In this document: positions 56,314 to 64,000 of the stretch, one piece after another
How the letters are laid out: every line of letters begins with the position of its first letter
How positions within the stretch are numbered: position 1 is the first letter of the stretch
DNA from: Methylotenera_A aquatica
Lineage (GTDB): Bacteria; Pseudomonadota; Gammaproteobacteria; Burkholderiales; Methylophilaceae
DNA: 64,000 nucleotides
Reading direction: 5' to 3'
NCBI GenBank assembly: GCA_965601485.1
Contig: OZ271846.1
Coordinates: 1 to 64,000 of the forward strand
The notes under the pieces: generated by a model
What the model saw: the letters and a program-made list of their open reading frames with translations, nothing else
Databases searched by the model: none
What the model was told of the DNA's origin: nothing
Translations under genes and position numbers: made by a program

Positions 56314-56769
56314 ATGAATAATATCTCATCACCAAATTTGGGAATACGCGTTTTTTTAGTGGATGACTACGCGCCTGTCTTGTGGGGGCTTTCCAAGCTT
56401 ATTCAGGGCGAGTACCCGCGCATGAGTTTAGTGGGCACCGCCCATTCATGTGGCTCTGCAATTAGTGGCGTCATTGAACATCGCCCAGATGTCATTTTAT
56501 TAGATTACGATCTCTCCAGCCAATGCAGTCTAGATTTTATCTCTACACTTGCCGAACTCGGCAATCATCGTATCCTTCTCCTAATAGACCACGAATACTC
56601 ACGCGAGCTTGCACGTAAAGCCGCTGCGCTTGGCGCTTGTGGCGTTATCAATAAAGAATCCCCTGTAGATTTATTGTTGAGCGCAATCGAGTGCGCACAT
56701 TACCAGGGCAGTTGGTCTCAGCCAATCAAACCAAGCGCCGATCGTCGCTCCACTATAACGCAACACTAG
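56314..56769 (+). CDS. Receiver-only response regulator, degenerate
   Basis: The 151-residue protein is a paralogue of the receiver domain of the preceding regulator. Shared segments are IRVFLVDDY, VLWGLSKLIQGEYPRM and DVILLDYDLSSQCSLDF. It ends after the receiver with a short polar tail and has no DNA-binding domain. The phosphoacceptor Asp64 and the Lys of GVINKES are kept, but the conserved Thr/Ser is Ile (ILLLIDHE). Phosphorylation signalling may thus be altered. It could titrate the kinase or bind the full-length regulator. A separate leader with two GACTAC repeats (56171-56188) and the dyad GGTCACCGTGACT precedes it. Confidence 0.88.
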   Translation: MNNISSPNLGIRVFLVDDYAPVLWGLSKLIQGEYPRMSLVGTAHSCGSAISGVIEHRPDVILLDYDLSSQCSLDFISTLAELGNHRILLLIDHEYSRELARKAAALGACGVINKESPVDLLLSAIECAHYQGSWSQPIKPSADRRSTITQH

Positions 56770-56771
56770 TT

Positions 56772-56876
56772 ACTAAAGTGACTAAGGCAGGACAAATGTC
56801 CTGTAGGACTAAGCAATACCGACTAAAAGTACTAAGCAATCTGTACATCAAAATAGGGATTGAATTCCCATTCCAA
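56772..56876 (+). promoter_or_regulatory. ACTAA-repeat promoter module before the SCO gene
   Basis: Five copies of ACTAA start at 56772, 56781, 56808, 56822 and 56831. The block TCCTGTAGGACTAAGCAA and the following GTACTAAGCA recur upstream of the heme peroxidase, with the same 9-bp step between the last two copies. A short inverted repeat, GGGATTGAATTCCC at 56856-56869, lies at the end. This looks like an activator-dependent promoter with an mRNA hairpin. The neighbouring LuxR-type regulator is the likely binder (inference). Confidence 0.6.
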
Positions 56877-57004
56877 ATTACTCTAGATCAAATTACGATT
56901 CGTCCATCAGTCACAGAGTCATTTAAATTAAATTAACAACATTCAATTAATTTAATTTCAAATTTTGCGCTGGCTACATTTTTAATTTTTTTAGGTGAGA
57001 TATC

Positions 57005-57649
57005 GTGATAACAAGAAGACAAATGTTGGGTGGCATAGGCGCTGCGGTTGCGGCATCGGCAGCAGCAGCTATACTCGGTGTAAAACCAACGACACCATCA
57101 AATGTAAAGGTTGCTAGGTCAACAAGGGATCCAGGCTACTTCCCTAATTTTGAGCTAACCAATCATTTAGGTCAAAAAGTTAAATTTTATGACGACTTAA
57201 TTAAAGACAAGTTTGTGGTCATTAATATGATGTACGCCCAGTGTAGTGAAGGCGTTTGCCCAATTAGTACATACAACTTAAAGCGCGTACACCAGGCCTT
57301 AGGCGACCGTGTAGGGCGCGACATTCACATGTACTCTATTTCTTTGGCGTCAAATTTTGATACGCCAAAAGTGCTTAAAAAATATGCAGAAGACAACAAA
57401 ACCGGTGCTGGTTGGCAATTTTTAACGGGTAATTATGATGAAATAGAAATTATCCGCAGAAAACTAGGTTTCTATGATCAGGATCCAGTAGTGGATGCAA
57501 ACCGTAGCCAACACGCTGGCGTGGTAAGAATTGGGAGTGATCGGTTCGACCGTTGGTTGATGGCGCCATCACTTGGTAAACACGAGAACATCCTGCAAGT
57601 GATTCATCATGCGGATAGAAGGCCGATGAAAGCATCAGTAAAAGCATAA
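57005..57649 (+). CDS. Exported SCO1/SenC-family protein with CxxxxC motif
   Basis: The 214-residue protein starts with a twin-arginine signal (TRRQMLGGIGAAVAASAAAA), so it is exported folded. The rest is the thioredoxin-like SCO fold (FELTNHLGQKVKFYDDL, VVINMMYAQC). SCO proteins bind copper with two Cys and a His and load copper sites. Here the Cys pair is Cys80 and Cys85, with four residues between instead of the usual three, and His170 is the likely third ligand. The GTG start has AGGTGAG upstream. The next gene is a multicopper oxidase, its probable client. Confidence 0.88.
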   Translation: MITRRQMLGGIGAAVAASAAAAILGVKPTTPSNVKVARSTRDPGYFPNFELTNHLGQKVKFYDDLIKDKFVVINMMYAQCSEGVCPISTYNLKRVHQALGDRVGRDIHMYSISLASNFDTPKVLKKYAEDNKTGAGWQFLTGNYDEIEIIRRKLGFYDQDPVVDANRSQHAGVVRIGSDRFDRWLMAPSLGKHENILQVIHHADRRPMKASVKA

Positions 57650-57726
57650 AATATTTGTTAGAACAACTAATAAATATTATGCTTGACGAGTTTAGCTAAC
57701 CCCTTTAATAAATATTGAGAACCATC

Positions 57727-59553
57727 ATGACAGACTTAACAAAAAATTCAGAAGCACAAGCCACTGAAGTGTCTAATGACGCGGCAGTGCCAGATAAATC
57801 AAGACGCAACTTATTTAAACTCGCTGTTGGCGCAGGCGCAGGCGCTGTAGCATTAGCGACAAGCGGTGAAAGTTTGGCTGCGGTGGCAGTGCCCGTGCCT
57901 GTGTTAGATAACAAGGCAAGTCCAGCCATTCCCCCCGCTTTGTGGTGGAAAGAGCCTATCCCCGCTTACACGTATCGCCCCAAAACTCCTGTCGCGTCCT
58001 TAGACCCGCCAGTTCAAAAGGCTGCCAATATTGCCGCTGGTGAGGTTGGACGTCTTGATATACAGAAATATGATCTGCTATTCAATGATCCCGCACTGTA
58101 TGAGCTCCATGTTAAAGAGGCGCCGCACAGTTTTACTCCTGCCTATCCTGAACAGACCATTTGGGGCTACGACGGCAAGTATCCTGGCCCGACCCTTCAT
58201 GCTTTTTATTCCGTACCTTTGGTCGCTAGGGTCTATAATGAGCTGCCGCAAGACCATGTGGGCTATGGCAGCCCTGAGATCTCTATGCACGTGCACAATA
58301 GCCACACACCGACGGAGAGCGATGGCTTTCCTGGAGACTACTGGGGTCCGGAAATATGCGGCCCTACCTTAACTAGCCCTGGGATTTATAAAGACCAATG
58401 CTACCCCAATGTGTATGCCGGCTTTGAAAATTCCCGCAACCCAAGCCATCCAGATTTCATAGCCTTAGACGCCATAGGTGACCCGCGTGAGGCCTTGGGT
58501 ACGCTTTGGTACCACGACCATAGTTTAGATGCAACTGGCGCCAATGTGGTGAAAGGTTTGTGCGGATTTATTATCATTTATGACGATCTCGACTCGGGCA
58601 ATGAAAATGATACTAACCCACAAGCACTAAGGCTCCCAAGTGGTGATTGTGATGTGCCACTTATGTTCGGAGATATGCGCTTTGACTCGAAGGGCAATCA
58701 GTTTTATGACCAAATGAGCCCTGAGGGTGTAGTGGGTGACATGGTTGTAGTGAACGGCAAGATTAAACCGTTCTTAAATGTGCAGCCACGTAGATATCGC
58801 CTGCGCCTGCTTAATGGAGGCCCTACTAAATTTGCTCAGTATAGTTTGGTAGTAGATGGCAAAGCAATACCGTTTACTTATATTGCTAACGATGGCAACT
58901 TGCTAGAGTTCCCGCTCATGAACCAGACTAAAGTCGATCTTGCCATGGCAGAGCGTGCTGACATCATTGTCGATTTCTCGGCCTTTAAGGGTAAAGATAT
59001 TTATTTAGTGGACACGGTGTTTCAAAAAGACACTCGCAAAATTGATAAAATCCTTCCTATCCGCGAAGGTAACCAAGTACTTAAATTTATAGTAGGTAAG
59101 GACGCAGTAGCTGACCCATCTCGCGTGTTGACAGCCACCACTCCACTACGCAAATTGCCGCCAATTGACCTTACTAGGGTTGTTAAAAAACGCACTTTTG
59201 AGTTTGCTCGTAATGGTGGAGTTTGGACAGTCAATAAAAAGATTTTTAATGTAAACGAAATCTCAGCAACCATTAAAAAAGGCACTGCCGAAATTTGGAC
59301 ACTGGTTAATGGCGGCGGCGGTTGGGCACACCCTGTTCATATTCACTTCGAAGAAGGCAGGATATTAAAGCGTAACGGTCGTCCACCACCAGCGCACGAG
59401 CGTGGTCGTAAAGATGTGTACAACCTAGGTCCAGGTGAGTCGGTAGAGATTTATTTGCAGTTCCGTGATTTTACTGGCAAGCACGTGATGCATTGCCACA
59501 ATCTTGCGCACGAAGATCACGCCATGATGGTTCGCTGGGATATTGTAGATTAA
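57727..59553 (+). CDS. Exported multicopper oxidase
   Basis: The product, 608 residues from the ATG at 57727, has a twin-arginine-like signal (SRRNLFKLAVGAGAGAVALA) and four copper-binding blocks. These are HVHNSH (from His188), WYHDH (His263, His265), HPVHIH (535-540) and HCHNLAHEDHAMM (from His589). Cys590, His595 and Met600 form the type 1 site with Met as axial ligand, as in CotA and bilirubin oxidase. All trinuclear ligands seem present. Such enzymes oxidise phenols, bilirubin, Cu(I), Mn(II) or iodide. The substrate is open. An SCO protein precedes and a strong terminator follows. Confidence 0.93.
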   Translation: MTDLTKNSEAQATEVSNDAAVPDKSRRNLFKLAVGAGAGAVALATSGESLAAVAVPVPVLDNKASPAIPPALWWKEPIPAYTYRPKTPVASLDPPVQKAANIAAGEVGRLDIQKYDLLFNDPALYELHVKEAPHSFTPAYPEQTIWGYDGKYPGPTLHAFYSVPLVARVYNELPQDHVGYGSPEISMHVHNSHTPTESDGFPGDYWGPEICGPTLTSPGIYKDQCYPNVYAGFENSRNPSHPDFIALDAIGDPREALGTLWYHDHSLDATGANVVKGLCGFIIIYDDLDSGNENDTNPQALRLPSGDCDVPLMFGDMRFDSKGNQFYDQMSPEGVVGDMVVVNGKIKPFLNVQPRRYRLRLLNGGPTKFAQYSLVVDGKAIPFTYIANDGNLLEFPLMNQTKVDLAMAERADIIVDFSAFKGKDIYLVDTVFQKDTRKIDKILPIREGNQVLKFIVGKDAVADPSRVLTATTPLRKLPPIDLTRVVKKRTFEFARNGGVWTVNKKIFNVNEISATIKKGTAEIWTLVNGGGGWAHPVHIHFEEGRILKRNGRPPPAHERGRKDVYNLGPGESVEIYLQFRDFTGKHVMHCHNLAHEDHAMMVRWDIVD

Positions 59554-59576
59554 TAAAACGATCTGCTAAAAGATAG

Positions 59577-59615
59577 TCGACAGAGTTGCAGCTGCAAGCT
59601 CTGTCGATTTTTTTT
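59577..59615 (+). terminator. Rho-independent terminator of the multicopper oxidase gene
   Basis: TCGACAGAG and CTCTGTCGA pair, and the inner TTGCAG/CTGCAA pairs further, giving a long stable hairpin followed by eight T. It is 24 bp after the stop codon, so the peroxidase downstream needs its own promoter. Confidence 0.92.
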
Positions 59616-59661
59616 GTTCTGTCGCTTTATTTTAATATTCGGCAACTTAACCTTATGCAGT

Positions 59662-59889
59662 TTAACATTCTGCAATTTCTTCTAATGCCTGCTCATTGCT
59701 TGCATCTAAAGGCCTAAATACAAATTTAACATCGGCATATTTAGCTACCTCAACAACACCATAATCACGTTCGGTAATTTGTTTAATTGCTGCATCCTTA
59801 AATTCAGCTGTATATCGTCTTCCTAGCGTTTGTCACTCCCCATTCCAGTCTCGACATGATGGATTGTCTACTAAGCTCTGGGGAGTCCA
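59662..59889 (-). pseudogene. IS3-family transposase orfA remnant
   Basis: Minus-strand translation gives GRRYTAEFKDAAIKQITERD and GVVEVAK, the N-terminus of an IS3-type OrfA. The start codon has become ACG, with GGGGAG still in place before it. After about 30 codons the sequence switches to unrelated residues (DVKFVFRPLDASNEQALEEIAEC) and stops at 59662. The outer end near 59889 reads TGGACTCCCCAGAG, a plausible IS terminus. Only one end is left. It shows that the DNA between oxidase and peroxidase has been hit by an insertion. Confidence 0.65.
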
Positions 59890-60044
59890 GTTTGGTTGGC
59901 TCTAAAGTGTCGAACAAATGACATCACAGATGATGTTTAATCATAAAATCAAAAACTGGTAGTTTATTTATCATCATAAACCATTGATTTATATATAAAT
60001 ATAATTTAAATCAATGTGGTATCAAAAGTGCTAATTAATCCCCG

Positions 60045-60137
60045 TCTAGAGGATATTTATCCTGTAGGGCTAAGCAAAATCAACTAGGTGTACTAAGCAG
60101 AGCAAGCTATAAAAATGGGGATAAAAAGCCCATTTCA
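60045..60137 (+). promoter_or_regulatory. ACTAA-repeat promoter module before the peroxidase
   Basis: TATCCTGTAGGGCTAAGCAA and GTACTAAGCA repeat the module found before the SCO gene, with ACTA-type elements at 60070, 60083 and 60092. A TATAAA at 60108-60113 is a fitting -10 element, and ATGGG-GATAAAAAG-CCCAT at 60115-60133 forms a hairpin as in the first module. No -35 consensus is seen, in keeping with activator control. Confidence 0.6.
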
Positions 60138-60209
60138 ATAGCTTGTCAATGTACCTAGTATGCGTTACGTCGGTTATAGAAGTTTTAAATTCTTTATTAG
60201 GAGATGCAG

Positions 60210-60350
60210 ATGAAAGTTTTGAATGATGCTGAAGAGTCAGAAAATTTTATCATTATCTTCAGTACAGAATTGCCCAAAAGTTTTCAGCGGGAGAGGAGTC
60301 CTCTCGTTACTGTGAAGCGCAGATATAGCGCTTGCTTAAACTCATTATAA
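60210..60350 (+). CDS. Possible 46-residue leader peptide before the peroxidase
   Basis: An ATG at 60210 with AGGAGATGCAG before it opens a 46-codon frame (MKVLNDAEESENFIIIFSTE...), ending in a basic stretch with TVKRRYSACLNSL. It falls between the promoter module and the peroxidase start, hence in the same transcript. No family is recognised. It could be a small accessory protein, a regulatory leader, or a chance frame; the ribosome site favours translation. Confidence 0.4.
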   Translation: MKVLNDAEESENFIIIFSTELPKSFQRERSPLVTVKRRYSACLNSL

Positions 60351-60402
60351 CAAATGGATTCACTAACATCTTCGTACATTTTAAATCATTAGGAAAAATA
60401 TC

Positions 60403-63400
60403 ATGGCCAAAAAATACAACACAAGTTTTAACGTCAACATAGATGACATGCAATTTATTTTAAAGCAAATCAAAATCGGTGAGGCAAGTTCGATTGGCTA
60501 TAGCAATGCGCCAGTCTCTATTACGCAAGCAATTATGGACTCTTACGGCGCCACAGCAGAGGCAGCGGCCTTATTGCCAGCTGGCCTTCGTACAGTTGAT
60601 GGTACCTTTAACAATCTGGTCATTGCGCCCAATGGTACTAACCCTGGCACCAGTCAATTTGGTGCAGCAGACGTAATATTTCCACGTTTAACAGACCCAG
60701 TGTATGTTGCCAATGCTACTGGCACAATCGATTTTGATGGCCCTGGTCGTGGCCCTGCCATTACTCAAGGCAATTACGGCCTATTGGCTGACACGAATCC
60801 CCACACTCCAGGCCTTCAGCCAGGCTATGGAACGGTTGTAGATAGTGCGCCTCGTATTATTTCTAATTTAATCGTCGATATGTCGGTTAATAACCCAGCA
60901 GCCATCGAAGCTTACCTTAGCAATCCATTGTCGCTAGAACAATTCGAGGCGGATCACCCTGGCATGAATCCAGTGGCCCCGGGCGAAGAAGTCAATTCGA
61001 ATGATCTTGCCATCACGAATGCCGATTTACAAACCTTGCCTAATCTGTCGCCAGATCTTGGCCTTACTGCTGGCTTTAACTCATGGATGTCGTTCTTTGG
61101 TCAGTTCTTCAGTCACGGTGTAGATGCAATCACTAAAGGCAATAACGGTACGGTTTATATTCCGCTACAACCAGATGATCCTCTTTATGTGGAGGGCAGC
61201 AATACCAATTTCATGGCGCTATCACGTGCAACGGTAAACCTTGATGCTAATGGCGTACCACAACAAAAAAATACAACAACTTCATGGGTTGATAATAGCC
61301 AGACTTATACATCACACGCTTCGCATCAAGTGTTTTTACGCGAGTATACAATGACTGAAACTGGTGCAGTCGCCACGGGTAAGCTACTCTCAGGTACCGC
61401 CGCTACTGGAACAGCTGGCGCAGTGGCCAATTGGGGCGAAGTCAAAGCGCAAGCGCTCACCATGTTAGGCCTTAAACTAAGCGATTTTGATGTGCACAAT
61501 ATACCGTTGTTAAAGACGGATCAATACGGCAAATTTATCCCTGGTGCAAATGGTTTCGCACAAGTGGCCACAGCGACAGGCTTTGTAGAGGGCACAGAAG
61601 AAGGTTTAGATCTATCTCTAATTCCCAATCTAGTGCGTACCAATCATGCGTTCTTAGATGACATCGCGCACCATGCATCGCCAGGTCGTTGGGATTCTAA
61701 CCGTGATGGTCGTGTGACTGCTGCTGATGCCTTCCAAGTAGCCGACGCAGACCAAGGCACGACTAATGACGGTTTGGCCAATACGTATGATGACGAAATG
61801 CTCAATGCACACTTCATCACTGGCGACGGCCGTGGTAACGAGAATACTGCATTAACAGCCATTCACGGTATTTTCCATTCAGAGCATAACCGTTTAATAG
61901 AAGTAAATAAGGCAACATTGCTCGCCAATGCGGCCGATGCAACGCTTAACTCTGTTGAGCACGCCAATGCTGTGGCCTTTTTGAACGAGTGGTTGGTCAC
62001 CGATGTAAATCCTAATTTAACAGCGGCCGAGGTAGCATTGCTAAGCCCTGCTGCGCTTAATTGGGATGGCGAACGCTTGTTCCAAGCGTCACGTTTCGCT
62101 AACGAAATGCAATATCAACACATGGTGTTCGAAGAGTTTGCACGCCGTATTCAGCCGTTTATCGATCCATTCGTTTTCACCAACAGTGTAGAAATTGACC
62201 CAGCAATCGTGGCAGAGTTTGCGCACACAGTTTACCGCTTTGGCCACTCTATGATGACAGGTACGGTAGATCGTTTGGGCAATGACCTAAACCCAGTCAA
62301 TGGCGCTACAGAACAAGATGACTTGCTTGCTGCGTTCCTGAATCCAGTGGCTTATTCAGTAGGCGGTGCAGATGCCTCAACCATCAATGCCAACTTTGTG
62401 CGTGGCTTGTCACGTGATGTTGGCAACGCGATTGACGAATTCATTGTGAGTGATTTGCGTAATAACTTAGTCGGTTTGCCGCTTGACTTGGGTGCGCTTA
62501 ACATTGCACGTAGCCGCGATACTGGCATTCCATCACTCAACGAAACTCGTGCACAGCTTTACGATGCAACAGCCCTAGCCGATCTTAAACCTTATGAAAA
62601 TTGGGCCGATTTTGCGGCGAATATCAAAAATCCAGCATCCATCATCAACTTTATCGCGGCATATGGCACACATGGCAACATCCTAGCAGAAACGACAGTG
62701 GCCGGTATGCGCGAAGCTGCCATGAAACTCGTGTTTGGCGATAGTGCATTGACTGGCGAGGAGGCAATCGATTTCGATGCGGATCGTTTTGATTTCTTAG
62801 GCGCTACTGGCACTTATGCAGGCGGTGATCTTGGTGGTATGAATAACGTCGAACTTTGGATTGGTGGTCTTGCAGAGGCAAACCCAGAGTTCGGCGGTAT
62901 GCTAGGTACAACCTTTAACTACGTGTTCGAGTACCAAATGGAGGCCTTGCAAAACGGCGACCGTTTTTACTACTTAAGCCGTACACAAGGACTTAACTTC
63001 CTTAACCAAATGGAACCTAGCGCCTTTGCAGAGCTGGTCATGCGTAATACCGAGCTGGGTGATATTTATGCTACCCACTTAAACGGATCCTTGTTTGTCA
63101 CCCCAGATCTTTTCATTGAGTTAGATCGTGGCATTGCGCAAGAAGATTACAACGGCGACGCAGCAGGCAAAGACCCGCTATGGGCAGCTGGCGAGGCGCG
63201 CTCACTATTAACACCACTTAAAGTGGCGCGTAGCTACACAGGCGCAACGACAACGGTTGATCCAGAGACAGGCATTACCCACGATGTTGGCGGTACGCTA
63301 AAATACTCTGGTGGCGAGCACGTGGTGATTGGCGGTACAGAGGGTAATGATAAAATTTGGTCTGACAAAGGCGACGACACCTTGTGGGGTGACGGTGGTG

Positions 63401-64000
63401 ACGATTATCTAAACGCAGGCACGGCATCAGATAACGTGTTTGCTGGCGAAGGCGACGATATTATCGAAGACCCCTTTGGCGACGATATGTTGCGCGGCGG
63501 CCAAGGTAACGACGTGATTACCAGCTCCCGCGGTTTTGATCTGATGTTTGGCGAGCAAGGTCAAGATTACATTATGATTGGACAAGATTTGTCAGAAGCA
63601 TTTGCTGGACAAGATGACGACTTCATTTTAGGTGGTGCTGGTTCAGATGTCTTGTTTGGCAATGAAGGCGATGACTGGATGGAGGGCGGTGATGGTTTCG
63701 ATGGCATGAACGGCGATAACTCTCAGTTGTTCTTTAACAGCACGATTATAGGCCACGATGTCATGCATGGTCAGGGTAACGATACCGATTATGACGGCGA
63801 GTCTGGTGATGACATTATGGTTCAGGCTGCGGGTATTCAACGTAGTAACGGTATGTTTGGTTTCGACTGGGCGATCCATAAAAATGATATGGTGGCGGCT
63901 GAATCTGATTTAGGTATTCCTTTTTTCCCTGCACAGGTTACGTTTACGTTGCGCGATCGTTTTGACTCGGTAGAAGCCTTGTCGGGCTGGGATAAAGACG
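60403..64000 (+). CDS. Animal-type heme peroxidase with RTX repeats (incomplete)
   Basis: The frame is open from the ATG at 60403 (AGGAAAAATATC before it) to the window end, at least 1199 residues. The peroxidase domain has the distal His238 in FFGQFFSHGVD, the HGIFHSEHNRL block, and the proximal His615 in YRFGHSMM, the marks of the animal heme peroxidase superfamily. From about residue 970 there are Gly/Asp-rich RTX nonapeptides (GGTEGNDKIWSDKGDDTLWG) that bind calcium and go with type I secretion. No N-terminal signal peptide is present, in keeping with that route. The layout matches the Mn-oxidising peroxidase MopA. A second peroxidase domain may lie beyond the edge. Confidence 0.93.
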   Translation, partial: MAKKYNTSFNVNIDDMQFILKQIKIGEASSIGYSNAPVSITQAIMDSYGATAEAAALLPAGLRTVDGTFNNLVIAPNGTNPGTSQFGAADVIFPRLTDPVYVANATGTIDFDGPGRGPAITQGNYGLLADTNPHTPGLQPGYGTVVDSAPRIISNLIVDMSVNNPAAIEAYLSNPLSLEQFEADHPGMNPVAPGEEVNSNDLAITNADLQTLPNLSPDLGLTAGFNSWMSFFGQFFSHGVDAITKGNNGTVYIPLQPDDPLYVEGSNTNFMALSRATVNLDANGVPQQKNTTTSWVDNSQTYTSHASHQVFLREYTMTETGAVATGKLLSGTAATGTAGAVANWGEVKAQALTMLGLKLSDFDVHNIPLLKTDQYGKFIPGANGFAQVATATGFVEGTEEGLDLSLIPNLVRTNHAFLDDIAHHASPGRWDSNRDGRVTAADAFQVADADQGTTNDGLANTYDDEMLNAHFITGDGRGNENTALTAIHGIFHSEHNRLIEVNKATLLANAADATLNSVEHANAVAFLNEWLVTDVNPNLTAAEVALLSPAALNWDGERLFQASRFANEMQYQHMVFEEFARRIQPFIDPFVFTNSVEIDPAIVAEFAHTVYRFGHSMMTGTVDRLGNDLNPVNGATEQDDLLAAFLNPVAYSVGGADASTINANFVRGLSRDVGNAIDEFIVSDLRNNLVGLPLDLGALNIARSRDTGIPSLNETRAQLYDATALADLKPYENWADFAANIKNPASIINFIAAYGTHGNILAETTVAGMREAAMKLVFGDSALTGEEAIDFDADRFDFLGATGTYAGGDLGGMNNVELWIGGLAEANPEFGGMLGTTFNYVFEYQMEALQNGDRFYYLSRTQGLNFLNQMEPSAFAELVMRNTELGDIYATHLNGSLFVTPDLFIELDRGIAQEDYNGDAAGKDPLWAAGEARSLLTPLKVARSYTGATTTVDPETGITHDVGGTLKYSGGEHVVIGGTEGNDKIWSDKGDDTLWGDGGDDYLNAGTASDNVFAGEGDDIIEDPFGDDMLRGGQGNDVITSSRGFDLMFGEQGQDYIMIGQDLSEAFAGQDDDFILGGAGSDVLFGNEGDDWMEGGDGFDGMNGDNSQLFFNSTIIGHDVMHGQGNDTDYDGESGDDIMVQAAGIQRSNGMFGFDWAIHKNDMVAAESDLGIPFFPAQVTFTLRDRFDSVEALSGWDKD

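Noticed and set aside
56772..56836. Repeated ACTAA motifs considered as a CRISPR or tandem repeat array
   Set aside because: The motifs are five bases long at uneven spacing and lie in front of a gene; they fit regulator sites rather than an array.
58031..58372. 113-codon plus-strand frame within the multicopper oxidase gene
   Set aside because: It is another frame of a well-supported gene with conserved copper motifs.

Overview
The window looks like the first 64 kb of a closed chromosome, because base 1 is the start codon of dnaA. The sequence is AT-rich and the gene orders are those of Betaproteobacteria. Examples are dnaA-dnaN-gyrB, argH/algZ-algR/hemC-hemD, rdgB-rph-phosphatase-kinase/yicC-gmk-rpoZ-spoT-recG-ubiC-ubiA, and rplM-rpsI-argC-bactofilin-erpA with gltA-anmK-mepM/tyrS next to a ribosomal RNA operon. 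A PqqA-like peptide, the low GC and the type of 16S rRNA gene suggest a methylotroph of the family Methylophilaceae (Methylotenera-like). That assignment is an inference.

Layout. 1-5.4 kb: replication genes with a probable oriC between dnaA and dnaN, and a parS site between dnaN and gyrB. 5.4-9.7 kb: a looser region with HU, a J-domain-like protein, a dead LuxR-type gene, a tiny membrane protein, an orphan ParA, rubredoxin, an eroded katG beside an intact OxyR, and a PqqA-like peptide that lacks the key glutamate. 9.8-17 kb: DUF3426-prmA-accC-accB-aroQ-tlpA-dsbD on the minus strand, with fxsA and a flavin/2Fe-2S reductase facing away. 18-26.5 kb: heme synthesis genes, the AlgZ/AlgR-type two-component pair, argH, hemW and rdgB. 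26.5-37.5 kb: RNA and nucleotide metabolism, a PP2C phosphatase and a protein kinase, stringent response, recG, and the first two ubiquinone genes. 37.5-38.4 kb: a small accessory patch with three unrecognised minus-strand reading frames. 38.6-47.4 kb: ribosomal proteins, arginine synthesis, Fe-S insertion, citrate synthase, cell-wall recycling and tyrS. 47.5-53.5 kb: a complete rrn operon (16S, tRNA-Ile, tRNA-Ala, 23S, 5S) with two near-identical promoters.

53.7-64 kb is the most unusual part. A NarX-like kinase and its LuxR-type response regulator are followed by a receiver-only protein that lacks both the HTH and the conserved Thr/Ser. Next come an exported SCO1/SenC-like protein, an exported multicopper oxidase, and a very large animal-type heme peroxidase with RTX repeats that runs off the window end. 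Two intergenic regions in this block, before the SCO gene and before the peroxidase, share a conserved promoter-like module with spaced ACTAA motifs and a hairpin. They therefore look co-regulated, probably by the neighbouring response regulator. A multicopper oxidase with an RTX heme peroxidase recalls bacterial Mn(II) oxidation (McoA/MnxG and MopA). A multicopper oxidase with an SCO protein recalls iodide oxidases. The substrate here cannot be told from sequence alone.

Several relics (katG, LuxR, a GDSL esterase, an IS3 transposase and two unrecognised remnants) show ongoing gene loss between otherwise conserved operons.
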